Source of the DNA: 2-02-FULL-66-22 sp964576535
GTDB taxonomy: Bacteria; Methylomirabilota; Methylomirabilia; Methylomirabilales; 2-02-FULL-66-22
Assembly: GCA_964576535.1 (NCBI GenBank)
Contig: CAZNWB010000026.1
Span: 1-39,378 of the forward strand
Direction of reading: 5' to 3'
Length of the DNA: 39,378 nucleotides
Shown: positions 1 through 8,898 of the stretch, piece after piece
Numbering within the stretch: the stretch's first letter is position 1
Layout of the letters: each line of letters starts with the position of its first letter
Position numbers and translations under genes: made by a program
Notes under the pieces: model-generated
Databases searched by the model: none
What the model was told of the DNA's origin: nothing
What the model saw: the letters and a program-made list of their open reading frames with translations, nothing else

Positions 1-155
1 TCTTCTACTGCAACCAGCGGGGGATCTCGAAGGAAGATGCGGTCAACCTGATCGTCAACGGCTTCTGCAAGAGGGTCCTCCGCGAGCTACCGATGGAGTT
101 CGCCGTCGAGGCGCAGAAGCTGCTGGGGGTCAGCCTCGAGGGCAGCGTCGGCTAA
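1..155 (+). CDS. sufB: SufB, C-terminal fragment (cut by window edge)
   Basis: The last 50 residues of an open frame (first whole codon at base 3, stop TAA at 153-155) read FYCNQRGISKEDAVNLIVNG, then a tail ending KLLGVSLEGSVG. This matches the C-terminus of SufB, the scaffold subunit of the SufBCD Fe-S assembly complex, including the conserved R-G-I-x-x-x-x-A segment. It lies 30 bases upstream of sufC in the same direction, the normal SUF operon context. The gene's start and any upstream regulator such as SufR are outside the window. Identification rests on a short piece but context makes it secure. Confidence 0.93.
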   Translation, partial: FYCNQRGISKEDAVNLIVNGFCKRVLRELPMEFAVEAQKLLGVSLEGSVG

Positions 156-185
156 CCCCTGCAGGCCTTTGCAAAAGGATGCCCC

Positions 186-950
<765 letters not shown>

Positions 951-979
951 GCGGGGGAAGGACGAGGGAACGGAACGTC

Positions 980-2320
980 ATGGCTGTGATGCAGGAACAG
1001 AATCGGTACGTGGAAAGTTTCGCGGCCTTCGAGGCCGAGGCCGCGGGGAAGGGCCAGGCGTGGCTGCAGCCGATTCGGAGGGCGGCGATCGCCCGGTTCG
1101 GCGAGCTGGGGTTTCCCACCACCAAGGACGAGGACTGGCGCTTCACCAGCGTGGCGCCCATCGCCCAGACCCCGTTCGCCCGGCCCGGGGATGACCGGAC
1201 GGAGCCGCCGCCCCACGCGCTGGACCCGTTCACATTCGCAGGGCTGACCTGTAGCCGGCTCGTCTTTGTGAACGGCCGGTTCTCGCCGACCCTATCTTCG
1301 CTCGGGCAACTGCCTGCCGGCGTGAAGGTCGGTAGCCTCGCGCGGGCCTTCACGGCCGGGCGGGACGTCCTGGAACGGCACCTGGCCCAGTACGCCGGCT
1401 TCCACGAGGACGCCTTCTGCGCCCTGAACACCGCCTTCCTGGAGGACGGGGCGTTCGTGTACCTCCCCCGGGGGACGGTGCTGGAGGTCCCGATCCACCT
1501 GCTGTACGTCTCGACGGAAACCGCCGAGCCGCTGATCACCCACCCGCGCAACCTGGTCGTGGCGGAAGAGGACAGCCAGGCCACGGTGGTGGAGGACTAC
1601 GTCTCGCTGGGGGACGGCGTCGCCTTCTCCAACGCCGTCACGGAAGCGGTGGTGGGGCAGAACGGCGTGCTGAGCCACTCCCTGATCGAGCGGGAGAACA
1701 CCCGGTCCTTCAACGTCTCGACGTTGCGGGTCCAGCAGGGCCGGAGTAGCAGCGTGGCGTCCCACTCGGTGCTGCTGGGCGGCGCGCTGGTGCGGAACAA
1801 CGTGCACCCGGTCCTGGCGGGCGAGGGCAGCGACTGCCTGATCAATGGCCTGTTCATGGCCACCGGCCGGCAGCACATGGACAACTACATGAAGGTGGAG
1901 CATGCCAGTCCCCACTGCGGCAGCCGGCAGTTCTACAATGGCATCCTGGACGGCCAGTCGCGTGGCGTGTTCCACGGCCGGATCATCGTGCACAAGGACG
2001 CGCAGAAAACCGACGCCAAGCAGACCAACCGGAACCTGCTGCTCTCCGAGGACGCCCAGATCGACACCAAGCCGCAACTGGAGATCTACGCCGACGACGT
2101 GAAGTGCACCCACGGCGCGACCATCGGCCAGATCGACGAGGACGCCATCTTCTACCTGCGGTCCCGGGGCATTCACAGGGAATCGGCCCGGGGCCTCCTG
2201 CTCTTCGCCTTCGCCGGCGAGAGCCTCCAGCGCATGAAGGTCGAGCCGATCCGCAGGCATCTGGAAGGCCTGGTCAAGCAATGGTTGCCCCAGGGGACAC
2301 GGTTGGAGGACGTCCCATGA
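980..2320 (+). CDS. sufD: SufD, scaffold subunit of SufBCD
   Basis: The 446-residue product is the SufD partner that forms a beta-helix heterodimer with SufB and binds SufC. The C-terminal half shows the SufB/D-family signature region: SDCLINGLFMATGRQHMDNY, then the HASPHCGSRQFYNGILDGQS and GVFHGRIIVHKDAQKTDAKQ segments, then a stretch rich in DAQIDTKPQLEIYADDVKC and the CTHGATIGQID motif. The N-terminal part (about 1-110) has the usual SufD element FGELGFPTTKDEDWRFTSVA. It starts 29 bases after sufC and its stop overlaps the sufS start (ATGA), implying translational coupling. No defects seen. Confidence 0.96.
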   Translation: MAVMQEQNRYVESFAAFEAEAAGKGQAWLQPIRRAAIARFGELGFPTTKDEDWRFTSVAPIAQTPFARPGDDRTEPPPHALDPFTFAGLTCSRLVFVNGRFSPTLSSLGQLPAGVKVGSLARAFTAGRDVLERHLAQYAGFHEDAFCALNTAFLEDGAFVYLPRGTVLEVPIHLLYVSTETAEPLITHPRNLVVAEEDSQATVVEDYVSLGDGVAFSNAVTEAVVGQNGVLSHSLIERENTRSFNVSTLRVQQGRSSSVASHSVLLGGALVRNNVHPVLAGEGSDCLINGLFMATGRQHMDNYMKVEHASPHCGSRQFYNGILDGQSRGVFHGRIIVHKDAQKTDAKQTNRNLLLSEDAQIDTKPQLEIYADDVKCTHGATIGQIDEDAIFYLRSRGIHRESARGLLLFAFAGESLQRMKVEPIRRHLEGLVKQWLPQGTRLEDVP

Positions 2321-3588
2321 TTACTGCCGGTCGCCAGATCAGTGAGGAGGTCTGCCAGGACTGTCTCGTCGGCTTCGGGGTCGAGAAGATCCGGCAGGAC
2401 TTCCCCGCCCTGCGGGGAAAGGTCCATGGGAAGCCGCTGGTCTATCTCGACAACGCCGCCACCAGCCAGAAACCGCAGGTGGTGATCGATACGGTTACCC
2501 GCTATTACCTCTCGGAGAACTCCAATGTCCACCGGGGCGTTCACTTCCTGAGCGAACTGGCGACTCAGGCCTATGAAAGCGCGCGCACCCGCGTTCGGCA
2601 GTTTCTCAATGCAGCCCACGATCGCGAGATCGTCTTCACCCGCGGGACCACCGAGGGCATCAACCTCGTCGCCAGCAGCTACGGCCGGAGCCGGGTCAAG
2701 GCGGGCGACGAGATCCTGATCTCCGCCATGGAACATCACTCCAACATCGTCCCGTGGCAGATGCTGTGCGAGGAGAAGGGGGCTATTCTGCGCGTCATTC
2801 CCATGAACGATGCCGGGGAATTGCTCCTGGAAGAGTACGAGCGGCTCCTGACAGACCGGACCCGGCTGGTTGCGGTCGTGTACGTCTCCAACGCCCTCGG
2901 TACCGTCAATCCGGTCACGCAGATCATCGCCCTGGCGCACCGCCGGGGCATCCCGGTCCTCCTGGACGGGGCGCAAGCGGCGCCTCACCTGCCCGTGGAC
3001 GTCCAGGACCTGGACTGCGATTTCTTCGCCTTCTCCGGCCACAAGCTGTTCGGCCCGACTGGGATCGGCATTCTGTACGGCAAGGCTGAGCTGCTCGAGG
3101 CCATGCCCCCGTACCAGGGCGGCGGGGACATGATCAGCGTGGTCACCTTCGAGAAGACGCTCTACAATTCGCTGCCGTACAAGTTCGAGGCGGGAACACC
3201 CCACATCTCGGGGGCCATCGGGCTGGCCGCGGCCATCGATTACATCGAGGGGATCGGGCTGAACCGAATCGCGGCCTGCGAGACCGACCTCCTCGCCTAC
3301 GGGACAGAGCTGCTGTCGGCCATCCCCGGCCTGCGCATCATCGGCACGGCCAAGGAAAAGGCCGGCGTCCTGTCGTTCGTGCTGGACGGCATCCATGCGC
3401 ACGATGTCGGCACAATCCTGGATCACGAGGGGATCGCGATCCGGGCGGGGCATCACTGCGCCATGCCGGTCATGAAGCGCTTCGGGGTCCCGGCCACGGC
3501 GCGGGCCTCACTGGCGTTCTACAACACGCGGGAGGAGCTGGACGCGCTCGCCAAGGGGCTCCACAAGGTCATCGAGGTGTTTGCCTGA
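2317..3588 (+). CDS. sufS: SufS cysteine desulfurase
   Basis: SufS is a PLP enzyme that takes sulfur from cysteine as a persulfide for the SUF scaffold. The start at 2317 (ATG overlapping the sufD stop as ATGA, with GGAGG at 2306-2310) gives 423 residues, slightly longer than usual because of a short N-terminal extension with two cysteines (VCQDC) before the normal VEKIRQDFPAL start. The frame stays open further upstream inside sufD, but that part is not homologous to SufS. The PLP lysine lies in SGHKLFGPTG (K243) and the catalytic cysteine in RAGHHCAMP (C381). PYQGGGDMI and the NVHRG element also fit group II desulfurases. Paired with SufU downstream (TGATG overlap). Confidence 0.97.
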   Translation: MITAGRQISEEVCQDCLVGFGVEKIRQDFPALRGKVHGKPLVYLDNAATSQKPQVVIDTVTRYYLSENSNVHRGVHFLSELATQAYESARTRVRQFLNAAHDREIVFTRGTTEGINLVASSYGRSRVKAGDEILISAMEHHSNIVPWQMLCEEKGAILRVIPMNDAGELLLEEYERLLTDRTRLVAVVYVSNALGTVNPVTQIIALAHRRGIPVLLDGAQAAPHLPVDVQDLDCDFFAFSGHKLFGPTGIGILYGKAELLEAMPPYQGGGDMISVVTFEKTLYNSLPYKFEAGTPHISGAIGLAAAIDYIEGIGLNRIAACETDLLAYGTELLSAIPGLRIIGTAKEKAGVLSFVLDGIHAHDVGTILDHEGIAIRAGHHCAMPVMKRFGVPATARASLAFYNTREELDALAKGLHKVIEVFA

Positions 3589-4040
3589 TGTCTGACCTGA
3601 GTGACCTCTACCAGGAAGTCATCCTCGACCACTACAAGCGGCCCCGAAATTTCCGCAGGCTGGAAGAGGCGAACCGGAAGGCGGAAGGACACAACCCGCT
3701 CTGCGGGGACGAGATCACGGTGTACCTCCACCTGGACGGGGAGGTCATCCAGGACATCAGCTTCGAAGGGGCGGGCTGTGCGATTTCCAAGGCCTCGGCC
3801 TCGATGATGACCGCCACCTTGAAGGGAAAGACCAGGGCCGAGGCGGAAACCCTCTTCGAGAAGTTTCATCAGATGGTTACCGGACACCGGGACGGAACGC
3901 CCGACCCCGGCGGTCTCGGAAAGCTCGAGGTGTTTTGCGGCGTGTCCGAATTCCCGGTCCGGGTCAAATGCGCCAGCCTGGCCTGGCACACGCTGCGTGC
4001 CGCACTGGAAGGGAAAGGCGGGAGGGTCTCAACGGAGTGA
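3588..4040 (+). CDS. sufU: SufU, sulfur relay/Zn protein
   Basis: The 150-residue product matches SufU, the zinc-dependent sulfurtransferase that accepts persulfide from SufS (IscU-like fold). The zinc ligands of the family are all visible: C39 and D41 in NPLCGDE, C64 in GAGCAISKAS, and C128 in VKCASLAW. The insertion between the second and third cysteines that separates SufU from IscU is present (residues about 85-120). The start codon overlaps the sufS stop by one base (TGATG), so the pair is probably made in a fixed ratio. No SufE or SufA gene is visible here, which agrees with SufU being the sole relay. Confidence 0.96.
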   Translation: MSDLSDLYQEVILDHYKRPRNFRRLEEANRKAEGHNPLCGDEITVYLHLDGEVIQDISFEGAGCAISKASASMMTATLKGKTRAEAETLFEKFHQMVTGHRDGTPDPGGLGKLEVFCGVSEFPVRVKCASLAWHTLRAALEGKGGRVSTE

Positions 4041-4063
4041 GCCGTGCCGGCAATGTAAAATGT

Positions 4064-4134
4064 AAAACCGACAACCGACAACTCAAAACCGCTGATCCGA
4101 GTTGTCCGGTTGTCAGTTGTCGGTTGTCAGTTTT
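4064..4134 (+). repeat. Intergenic hairpin of GTTGTC heptads (copy 1)
   Basis: Left arm 4064-4084 (AAAACCGACAACCGACAACTC) is almost the exact reverse complement of 4114-4134 (CAGTTGTCGGTTGTCAGTTTT). Both arms are built of a seven-base unit, GTTGTCR or its complement. Related copies lie at 30906-30972 and 32556-32580. The hairpin sits between sufU and the SufT-like gene. It could lower read-through or stabilise transcript ends, but has no proper T tract. Confidence 0.85.
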
Positions 4135-4148
4135 CAAATGAGATCGGA

Positions 4149-4472
4149 ATGGAGTGCGACGTGGACAGCGACGAGATCCGAGCGCAGGTGGTGGAGGCCA
4201 TCAGCACCGTCTTTGACCCGGAGATCCCGGTCAACATCTATGAGCTGGGACTGATCTATGACGTCACGGTGAGTGCATCGGGGGAGGTGGGGATCCGGAT
4301 GAGCCTCACGTCCCCCAACTGCCCGTCCGCGGCCTACCTGCCTGTCGAGGTGGAGACCAAGGCGCGGGCCGTGTCCGGGGTCACCTCCGCCAAGGTGGAG
4401 GTCGTCTGGGATCCGCCGTGGGATCAGAGCCGGATGTCCGACGCGGCCAAGCTGCAACTGGGGATGCTCTAA
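4149..4472 (+). CDS. sufT: SufT-like DUF59 (MIP18) protein
   Basis: A 107-residue protein of the DUF59/MIP18 family, whose bacterial members (SufT) assist Fe-S cluster maturation. The core reads IRAQVVEAISTVFDPEIPVN followed by IYELGLIYDV, the family hallmark DPE(I/L)xxxIxxLGL(I/V). Later TSPNCPSAAYLPVEV holds the conserved cysteine (C-P-x-A; the SLTSPNCPSA motif), and VEVVWDPPWDQSRMSDAAK closes the domain. The ATG at 4149 was chosen because the frame upstream only reads through the heptad repeat; a GTG at 4161 is an alternative. The ribosome site is weak. Same direction as the suf genes and 108 bases after sufU. Confidence 0.88.
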   Translation: MECDVDSDEIRAQVVEAISTVFDPEIPVNIYELGLIYDVTVSASGEVGIRMSLTSPNCPSAAYLPVEVETKARAVSGVTSAKVEVVWDPPWDQSRMSDAAKLQLGML

Positions 4473-4552
4473 AGACGGACCCTGTGGGAAATTTCGCGTG
4501 ACGATCATCGGGCGGCATGGCCCGACGAACGGAGTGAGGCGGGAGGGACGCC

Positions 4553-4894
4553 ATGACGTACATCGTAGCCGAGCCGTGCATCGGGGTGAAGGATCACGCC
4601 TGTGTGGATGTCTGCCCTGTGGAATGCTTCTACGAGGGGGAGGATATGCTCTTGATCCACCCCGAGGAGTGCATCGATTGCGGGGCCTGCGTGCCGGAGT
4701 GCCCGGTGACGGCCATCTTCGAGGAGAGCGACACCCCCGAGAAGTGGAAGGATTACATCGCCAAGAACGCCGATCCCTTCAAGGGGGACGCGAACCTCCC
4801 CAAGTCGCTCACCCGGGAAAAGTGGGAGGCGGAGCGGCACGTGGAGGGGAGCGCGGCCAACCTCTACTACCAGAAGTACCCGCCCAAGGCGTGA
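4553..4894 (+). CDS. fdxA: 7Fe ferredoxin ([3Fe-4S][4Fe-4S], FdxA type)
   Basis: A 113-residue low-potential electron carrier. Cysteines C9, C17 and C50 fit the [3Fe-4S] site, while C21, C40, C43 and C46 fit the [4Fe-4S] site. The spacing is the same as Azotobacter ferredoxin I shifted by one residue, including the extra C25. The acidic C-terminal tail (EKWKDYIAKNADPF onward) is as in the FdxA family. The ATG follows GGGAGG with good spacing. It lies directly downstream of the suf/SufT genes and begins a run of three redox genes. Its partner enzyme cannot be told from sequence. Confidence 0.94.
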   Translation: MTYIVAEPCIGVKDHACVDVCPVECFYEGEDMLLIHPEECIDCGACVPECPVTAIFEESDTPEKWKDYIAKNADPFKGDANLPKSLTREKWEAERHVEGSAANLYYQKYPPKA

Positions 4895-4985
4895 GAGTGC
4901 CGCGCGCGGCCCTCGGGCGGCGGTATCAGTTGGATAGAGTGCATCCTTTCTCGCGGCGGTAGTTTCCCGATGCGGAGGTCGGAGG

Positions 4986-5294
4986 ATGGCAGCGTACATC
5001 AAGGTGGCTACGACCAGCGAACTGGCGCCCGGCCAGGCCAAACGGGTCGAGGCCCAGGGAAAGCGAATCGCGCTCTTCAACGTCGGGGGCAGCTACCATG
5101 CCGTTGATGACACGTGTACCCACCGAGGCGGGCCGCTGTCCGAGGGGCAGGTGGACGGGACCGTGGTGACCTGTCCCTGGCATGGGGCCAAGTTCAACAT
5201 CACCACGGGTGAAGTCCTGGGGCCGCCGGCGCGGGCGGGTGTGGCCAGCTTCCGTATCCGCGTCAGCGGGTCGGACGTCGAAGTAGAGCTCTGA
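4986..5294 (+). CDS. Rieske [2Fe-2S] ferredoxin
   Basis: A soluble 102-residue Rieske protein of the NirD/biphenyl-dioxygenase-ferredoxin kind. The cluster ligands are C44 and H46 (CTHRGGPL) and C63 and H66 (CPWHGAKF). There is no signal or membrane segment, so it acts in the cytosol. The ribosome site CGGAGG lies just ahead of the ATG. It stands between two iron-sulfur ferredoxins, six bases ahead of the second, so the three are probably co-transcribed. The electron acceptor is unknown; no dioxygenase is nearby. Confidence 0.93.
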   Translation: MAAYIKVATTSELAPGQAKRVEAQGKRIALFNVGGSYHAVDDTCTHRGGPLSEGQVDGTVVTCPWHGAKFNITTGEVLGPPARAGVASFRIRVSGSDVEVEL

Positions 5295-5300
5295 GCAGCC

Positions 5301-5660
5301 ATGGTCTATAAAGACGTTCCCAACATCCCGAAGAAGACGGTGAAGAAGAAGCGCCCTCGGCTGATGGCCGTCGTCAACGAGGCTTGCACCGGGTGCGAGG
5401 CCTGCATCGACTTCTGCCCGGTGGACTGCATCGACCACGCGTCCCCGCCGGAGTACACCGGCGCCGTGATTCCCCCGGTGCGGATCCGCTGGCACGAGTG
5501 CATCGGGTGCCAGATCTGCGCCAAGGTGTGCGAGCACCTGGCCTGGAACGCCATCGACATGGTGTCCATCGACGAGTTCGAGCGCCAGAGCGGGGTCCGC
5601 ATCACCGACGACATCCTCAAGGAAGAAGCCACGGAAGAGGCCACGGCGGCCCTGGCCTGA
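5301..5660 (+). CDS. 2x[4Fe-4S] ferredoxin
   Basis: A 119-residue ferredoxin with two CxxCxxCxxxC sets: C29-C32-C35-C39 (CTGCEACIDFCP) and C67-C70-C73-C77 (CIGCQICAKVCE). The first set is followed by P as usual; the second has E, as in some specialised ferredoxins. A lysine/arginine-rich N-terminus (KKTVKKKRPR) precedes the domain, and an acidic tail with EEATEEATAAL ends it. The linker between the clusters is about 27 residues, longer than in small clostridial ferredoxins. It is the last gene of the suf-redox run. Partner enzyme not known. Confidence 0.92.
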   Translation: MVYKDVPNIPKKTVKKKRPRLMAVVNEACTGCEACIDFCPVDCIDHASPPEYTGAVIPPVRIRWHECIGCQICAKVCEHLAWNAIDMVSIDEFERQSGVRITDDILKEEATEEATAALA

Positions 5661-6020
5661 CCCCAACCCTCGCGGCTCCCCCCGGTCCCGGATACAGGCA
5701 CCGCCTGCCCATCGAGTTCCTCCAGATCCTCCGCGCGGGGCATTCCCTTGCCTTAAGCCCTCTCACCCGTCGGCCAGAGGTCAGCGATCCCTGCCCTGGC
5801 CCGGCGGGGGATCCTGACGCCCATCCTGGCGTGGCGGCCGGCCCTCCCTCCTGCGTGCCGCATCCTCCGCCGCCTCTCGAACCCTGCGAGTGATGGCGGG
5901 AACAAGGCAGGCGGCTTGACTTCGGTCCTGGCATCGGAGAGCATACGTACCGATCTCCAGAGAAGGACCTCATGAAATCTGGCGGGGGGAATCGCAGCGA
6001 GGGTCCTGGGGTCTCGGCCA
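5661..6020. other. Intergenic region with no supported gene
   Basis: No convincing coding frame, tRNA or strong hairpin is seen. A TTGACT at 5916-5921 with CATACG about 20 bases downstream could be a poor promoter for the transporter gene at 6021, but the -10 match and spacing are weak. Confidence 0.5.
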
Positions 6021-6983
6021 ATGACTGACACTCCCGCGGCGGTCCGACGCCGGCGCGCGGCGCTCCTCTCGATCATCTCCAACACCGGACTGGTGATCGT
6101 GAAGATCACCGCCGGCCTCGTGACCGGGTCCATCAGCGTCCTGGCTGAGGGGATCCAATCCACGGTGGATATCCTCGCCTCGCTGATGATCTACGCCAGC
6201 CTCCGGGTGGCTGAGAGGCCAGCGGATAGGGACCATCCCTACGGCCACGGGAAATTCGAGAGCCTCACCTCGGCGGTGCAGATGCTGCTGATCCTCGGGA
6301 GCACCGCCTTCATCCTCTACCAGGCGTACCGGCGCCTGCTGCATCCGCGGATGCCTGACGTGGATTGGGGGATCGCCGCCATGGGCGTGGCCCTCGTAGT
6401 GGATCTTGCCGTCTCCTCCTACCTCCAGCGGGTGGCCCGGCAGACCGAGTCCCTTGCCCTAGAGGCCGAGGCGCAGCACCTACGCTCTGACATGTACGCA
6501 TGTGCGGGGGTCCTCCTGGGCCTGGTCGCGGTGCGCCTGACGGGGTGGGCACCCCTCGACCCCATCATCGCGGCCCTCCTGGCCCTCGTGGTCATCATCA
6601 CTGCGATCCGGCTGATGGGGGCCTCCCTCCGCCCCCTGCTCGATCAGTCCCTGCCTGAGGATGAGGAGGCGCAGATCCGGCGGACCCTGGACGCCGATGA
6701 CCGGGTCATGGGGTACCACCGGCTGCGAACGCGCCAGGCGGGAGCCCAGCGCCACGTGGACGTGCACATCCTGCTGGATGACCGCCTGAGTCTTTCCAAG
6801 GCCCACGCCATCGGCGAGGAGATCGAGCGGGCTATCCGGACGACTCTCCGGAATCTCGACGTGGTCGTCCATGTAGAGCCGTACGCGGAGGAGTTGTCCC
6901 ATCAGGCCACGCAGCACGGGATCCCCCATCCAAACGAGAAGCGGCGCCGGCCGAAGGGCGCCCCTCCTTCCCAATCCCCTTGA
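6021..6983 (+). CDS. Cation diffusion facilitator (CDF) transporter
   Basis: A 320-residue inner-membrane divalent-metal/H+ antiporter of the CDF family. There are about six membrane segments in residues 13-215, then a cytosolic domain (about 220-300) with DVHILLDDRLSLSKAHAIGE, and a basic tail. DHPYGHGKFE (71-80) is the conserved loop motif. The transport site has D50, H153 and D157, but the position that is D or H in characterised members (D45 of YiiP) is Q46 here (AEGIQSTVDI), so metal choice may differ. It stands alone between the redox genes and a convergent permease. Substrate cannot be assigned. Confidence 0.9.
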   Translation: MTDTPAAVRRRRAALLSIISNTGLVIVKITAGLVTGSISVLAEGIQSTVDILASLMIYASLRVAERPADRDHPYGHGKFESLTSAVQMLLILGSTAFILYQAYRRLLHPRMPDVDWGIAAMGVALVVDLAVSSYLQRVARQTESLALEAEAQHLRSDMYACAGVLLGLVAVRLTGWAPLDPIIAALLALVVIITAIRLMGASLRPLLDQSLPEDEEAQIRRTLDADDRVMGYHRLRTRQAGAQRHVDVHILLDDRLSLSKAHAIGEEIERAIRTTLRNLDVVVHVEPYAEELSHQATQHGIPHPNEKRRRPKGAPPSQSP

Positions 6984-7178
6984 ACACCTGAATCGCAGAG
7001 GTGGGGAGTTTGTCATCTGGCTTCTGGCGCGTCGCATCACGACCAGGCGTCCCGTACCCGCGGGATCGCCCCAGCGTCACACCTCCAGTACGCCAAGGTG
7101 CCAGAAGCACGCCGTCTCAACAAGACACACGCATTCGGTGCCCCTGCGTTTCCCTTCTCTTGCTGCCCCTCGGCGCAT

Positions 7179-7213
7179 CCCTCTCCCCATGTGCGGGGTA
7201 GGGTGAGGGGGAA
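7179..7213. repeat. CCCTCTCCCC palindromic repeat, copy 1
   Basis: Reads CCCTCTCCCC, a short loop, GCGGGGTAGGGTGAGGGGG. It is the inverse orientation of the element at 33061-33102. This sequence type is a dispersed intergenic palindrome seen in many bacterial genomes. Confidence 0.65.
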
Positions 7214-7282
7214 TTCGCCGCGCGGAAGAAGCGTTCATGTGTTTGTATTAGATCTGAGCTGGAAGCCGGACCAAAGGGACTG

Positions 7283-7312
7283 CCTGGCGTCCTTGGCGCC
7301 TTGGCGGTTCAG
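7283..7312. repeat. CTTGGCG heptad repeat, copy 1
   Basis: GTCCTTGGCGCCTTGGCGGT is shared nearly word for word with the dnaE leader at 33234-33261. The unit is seven or eight bases, repeated two to three times. Confidence 0.65.
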
Positions 7313-7323
7313 TTTTGCTTGGT

Positions 7324-8706
7324 CTAGCGCATCCAGGGGAGCTGGAGGTACAGGGCCAGGGTCGCCAGCAGGAGAGTGGGGATGGCCACGACAGCGCCCG
7401 GGGCCAGCCACTGCCCAAACCGGACATGGATCCGCTCGTCGCGCTCCAGGATCCCCAGGGCGACGATGTTGGCCGTGCTCCCGATCATGGTGAGATTCCC
7501 GAACAAGGTCCCGCCGAAGAGCAGTCCCCACCACAACGGCCGGGTGAAGACGCCCAATCCCTGGAGATCCTCCAAGACCGGGATCAGCGTCGCCACGGCC
7601 AGGACGTTGTCCATGAAGGCGCTCAAGAGTCCACTCCCCCAGGTCAAGCCCACCAGCAGCCAGCCCTCCCGCCCGCCGGTCATGGCGGTGACCCCTTCGG
7701 CGATCTCCCTAGTCACCCCAACGTAACGCAGGGTGCCGGCCGAGGCGAAGAGGAGCAGGAAGAAGGTCAGCGTCCACCAGTCCACCCGGCGTTCCACCAG
7801 CTCCCGGGCACCCTCGCGCTGGATGAAGAGGGCGATAGCCGCACCGCCACAGGAGACCCCGAGGAGCATGGTGTTCTTGGGAAGGCCCAGCCAGGCCTCC
7901 AGCGGGTGATGCAGGATCAAGCCCCCGACCGTTCCGAGGGACAGGAGCGAGCAGACGACGAGGTCAACGGACTTGATCTGCTCCACCTCTACGGCATGCT
8001 CCTGGGATCGCTGCGCCAGCAGGGCATCATCCAGGGTTCGCACCTCGGTCCGGAACCACCAGAGGGAGAGGGGGATGGATACCACGAGAGACAGGGCGGA
8101 GATCGGCGTTGCCCAGCGGAGGAAGTCGCTGAAGGTGAGGCCGCCCCGCAGAGCGATCATGACGCCGATGGGGTTGCCCACGACCGTGGCGCTACTGCCG
8201 ATGTTGGTGGCGAAGATGATCATGATGAGAAAAGGCACCGGGTTGAGCCGGAAGCGCCGGGTGACCTGCAGGGTCACGGCACTCATGAAGAGAATCGAGG
8301 TCACCTCGTCCACCAGGGCCGCCGAGACGGCCGCCAGGACCATGAGGGCGCTCAGGAGCAGCCACGCTCGCCGATCCAGGTAACTAAGCGCCTTTTCGAC
8401 CAGCACCTCGAAGAAGCGCCGGTCCTCCATGAACCCGATGACGATCATCATGGCCACCAGGAAAAGGATCACGTCCAGGCTGGCGAACTCGATCAGGTGC
8501 GGGATGTCCAGGACACCCGTGGCGAGCAGCGCCGTGGTCCCCGCCAGGGCGAAGGCGAGGCGGAACTTCCAGAACAGCAGCGTCCCGATGATGAATCCTG
8601 CAAAGACTGTGGTGGCCAGGACCTGCGCCCCGTTCCAACCCAGCCATCTCGTCCCCACAGCCACACAGCTCACCAGCACCACATAGGCGAGACCCCGAAT
8701 GGTCAC
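7324..8706 (-). CDS. ArsB/NhaD-type (SLC13 superfamily) ion permease
   Basis: An inner-membrane permease of the ArsB/NhaD/SLC13 superfamily with about 11 membrane segments. Two inverted half-sites are clear: NIGSSATVVGNPIGV in the first half and NLTMIGSTANIVALG in the second, plus SAALVDEVTSILFMS and SAFMDNVLAVATLIP hairpins. The GTG at 8706 (VTIRGLAYVV) is preferred because AGGAGG lies ten bases ahead of it (8717-8722). An in-frame ATG at 8742 adds 12 residues but has no ribosome site. Substrate (Na+/H+, arsenite or dicarboxylate) cannot be settled; no ars genes are near. A TAAAAT lies upstream at about 8755-8760 without a good -35. Confidence 0.86.
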   Translation of the reverse strand: MTIRGLAYVVLVSCVAVGTRWLGWNGAQVLATTVFAGFIIGTLLFWKFRLAFALAGTTALLATGVLDIPHLIEFASLDVILFLVAMMIVIGFMEDRRFFEVLVEKALSYLDRRAWLLLSALMVLAAVSAALVDEVTSILFMSAVTLQVTRRFRLNPVPFLIMIIFATNIGSSATVVGNPIGVMIALRGGLTFSDFLRWATPISALSLVVSIPLSLWWFRTEVRTLDDALLAQRSQEHAVEVEQIKSVDLVVCSLLSLGTVGGLILHHPLEAWLGLPKNTMLLGVSCGGAAIALFIQREGARELVERRVDWWTLTFFLLLFASAGTLRYVGVTREIAEGVTAMTGGREGWLLVGLTWGSGLLSAFMDNVLAVATLIPVLEDLQGLGVFTRPLWWGLLFGGTLFGNLTMIGSTANIVALGILERDERIHVRFGQWLAPGAVVAIPTLLLATLALYLQLPWMR

Positions 8707-8898
8707 GCTGATCGCTCCTCCTGATCGGCGGAATGCCTCCATGACATGGGCTAGAATTTTACCACAAGAGCAGGAGTTCCTGGTTCCTCGTCTTATGGAC
8801 CACGCTGGCGAGCTGCTCGCCCGAGGGCGCCGTGATGGTTTAGTTCCGCCCGATCCCCGGCAGGTCGCATTCTCTCATCATCTCGCGCATGGCTTCCC

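Larger units (their letters stand above)
6984..7323. other. Convergent intergenic region with two dispersed repeats
   Basis: Lies between two genes that point at each other. It holds a CCCTCTCCCC-type element at 7179-7213 and a CTTGGCG heptad element at 7283-7312, listed separately. No coding frame is supported and no T-rich terminator is evident. Confidence 0.55.

Noticed and set aside
2104..2316. N-terminal extension of SufS into sufD
   Set aside because: That sequence encodes conserved SufD in another frame; the ATG at 2317 has a ribosome site and ATGA overlap.
4064..4134. Heptad repeats as a CRISPR-like array
   Set aside because: Units are seven bases with no spacers, and arms are inverted.
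4110..4148. Upstream TTG start for the SufT-like protein
   Set aside because: The extra 13 residues are encoded by the heptad repeat and have no family match.
7315..8724. Plus-strand frame over the ArsB/NhaD permease
   Set aside because: Composition is that of an antisense frame (Q/E/H/G/R rich); the minus-strand frame gives a clear membrane protein.
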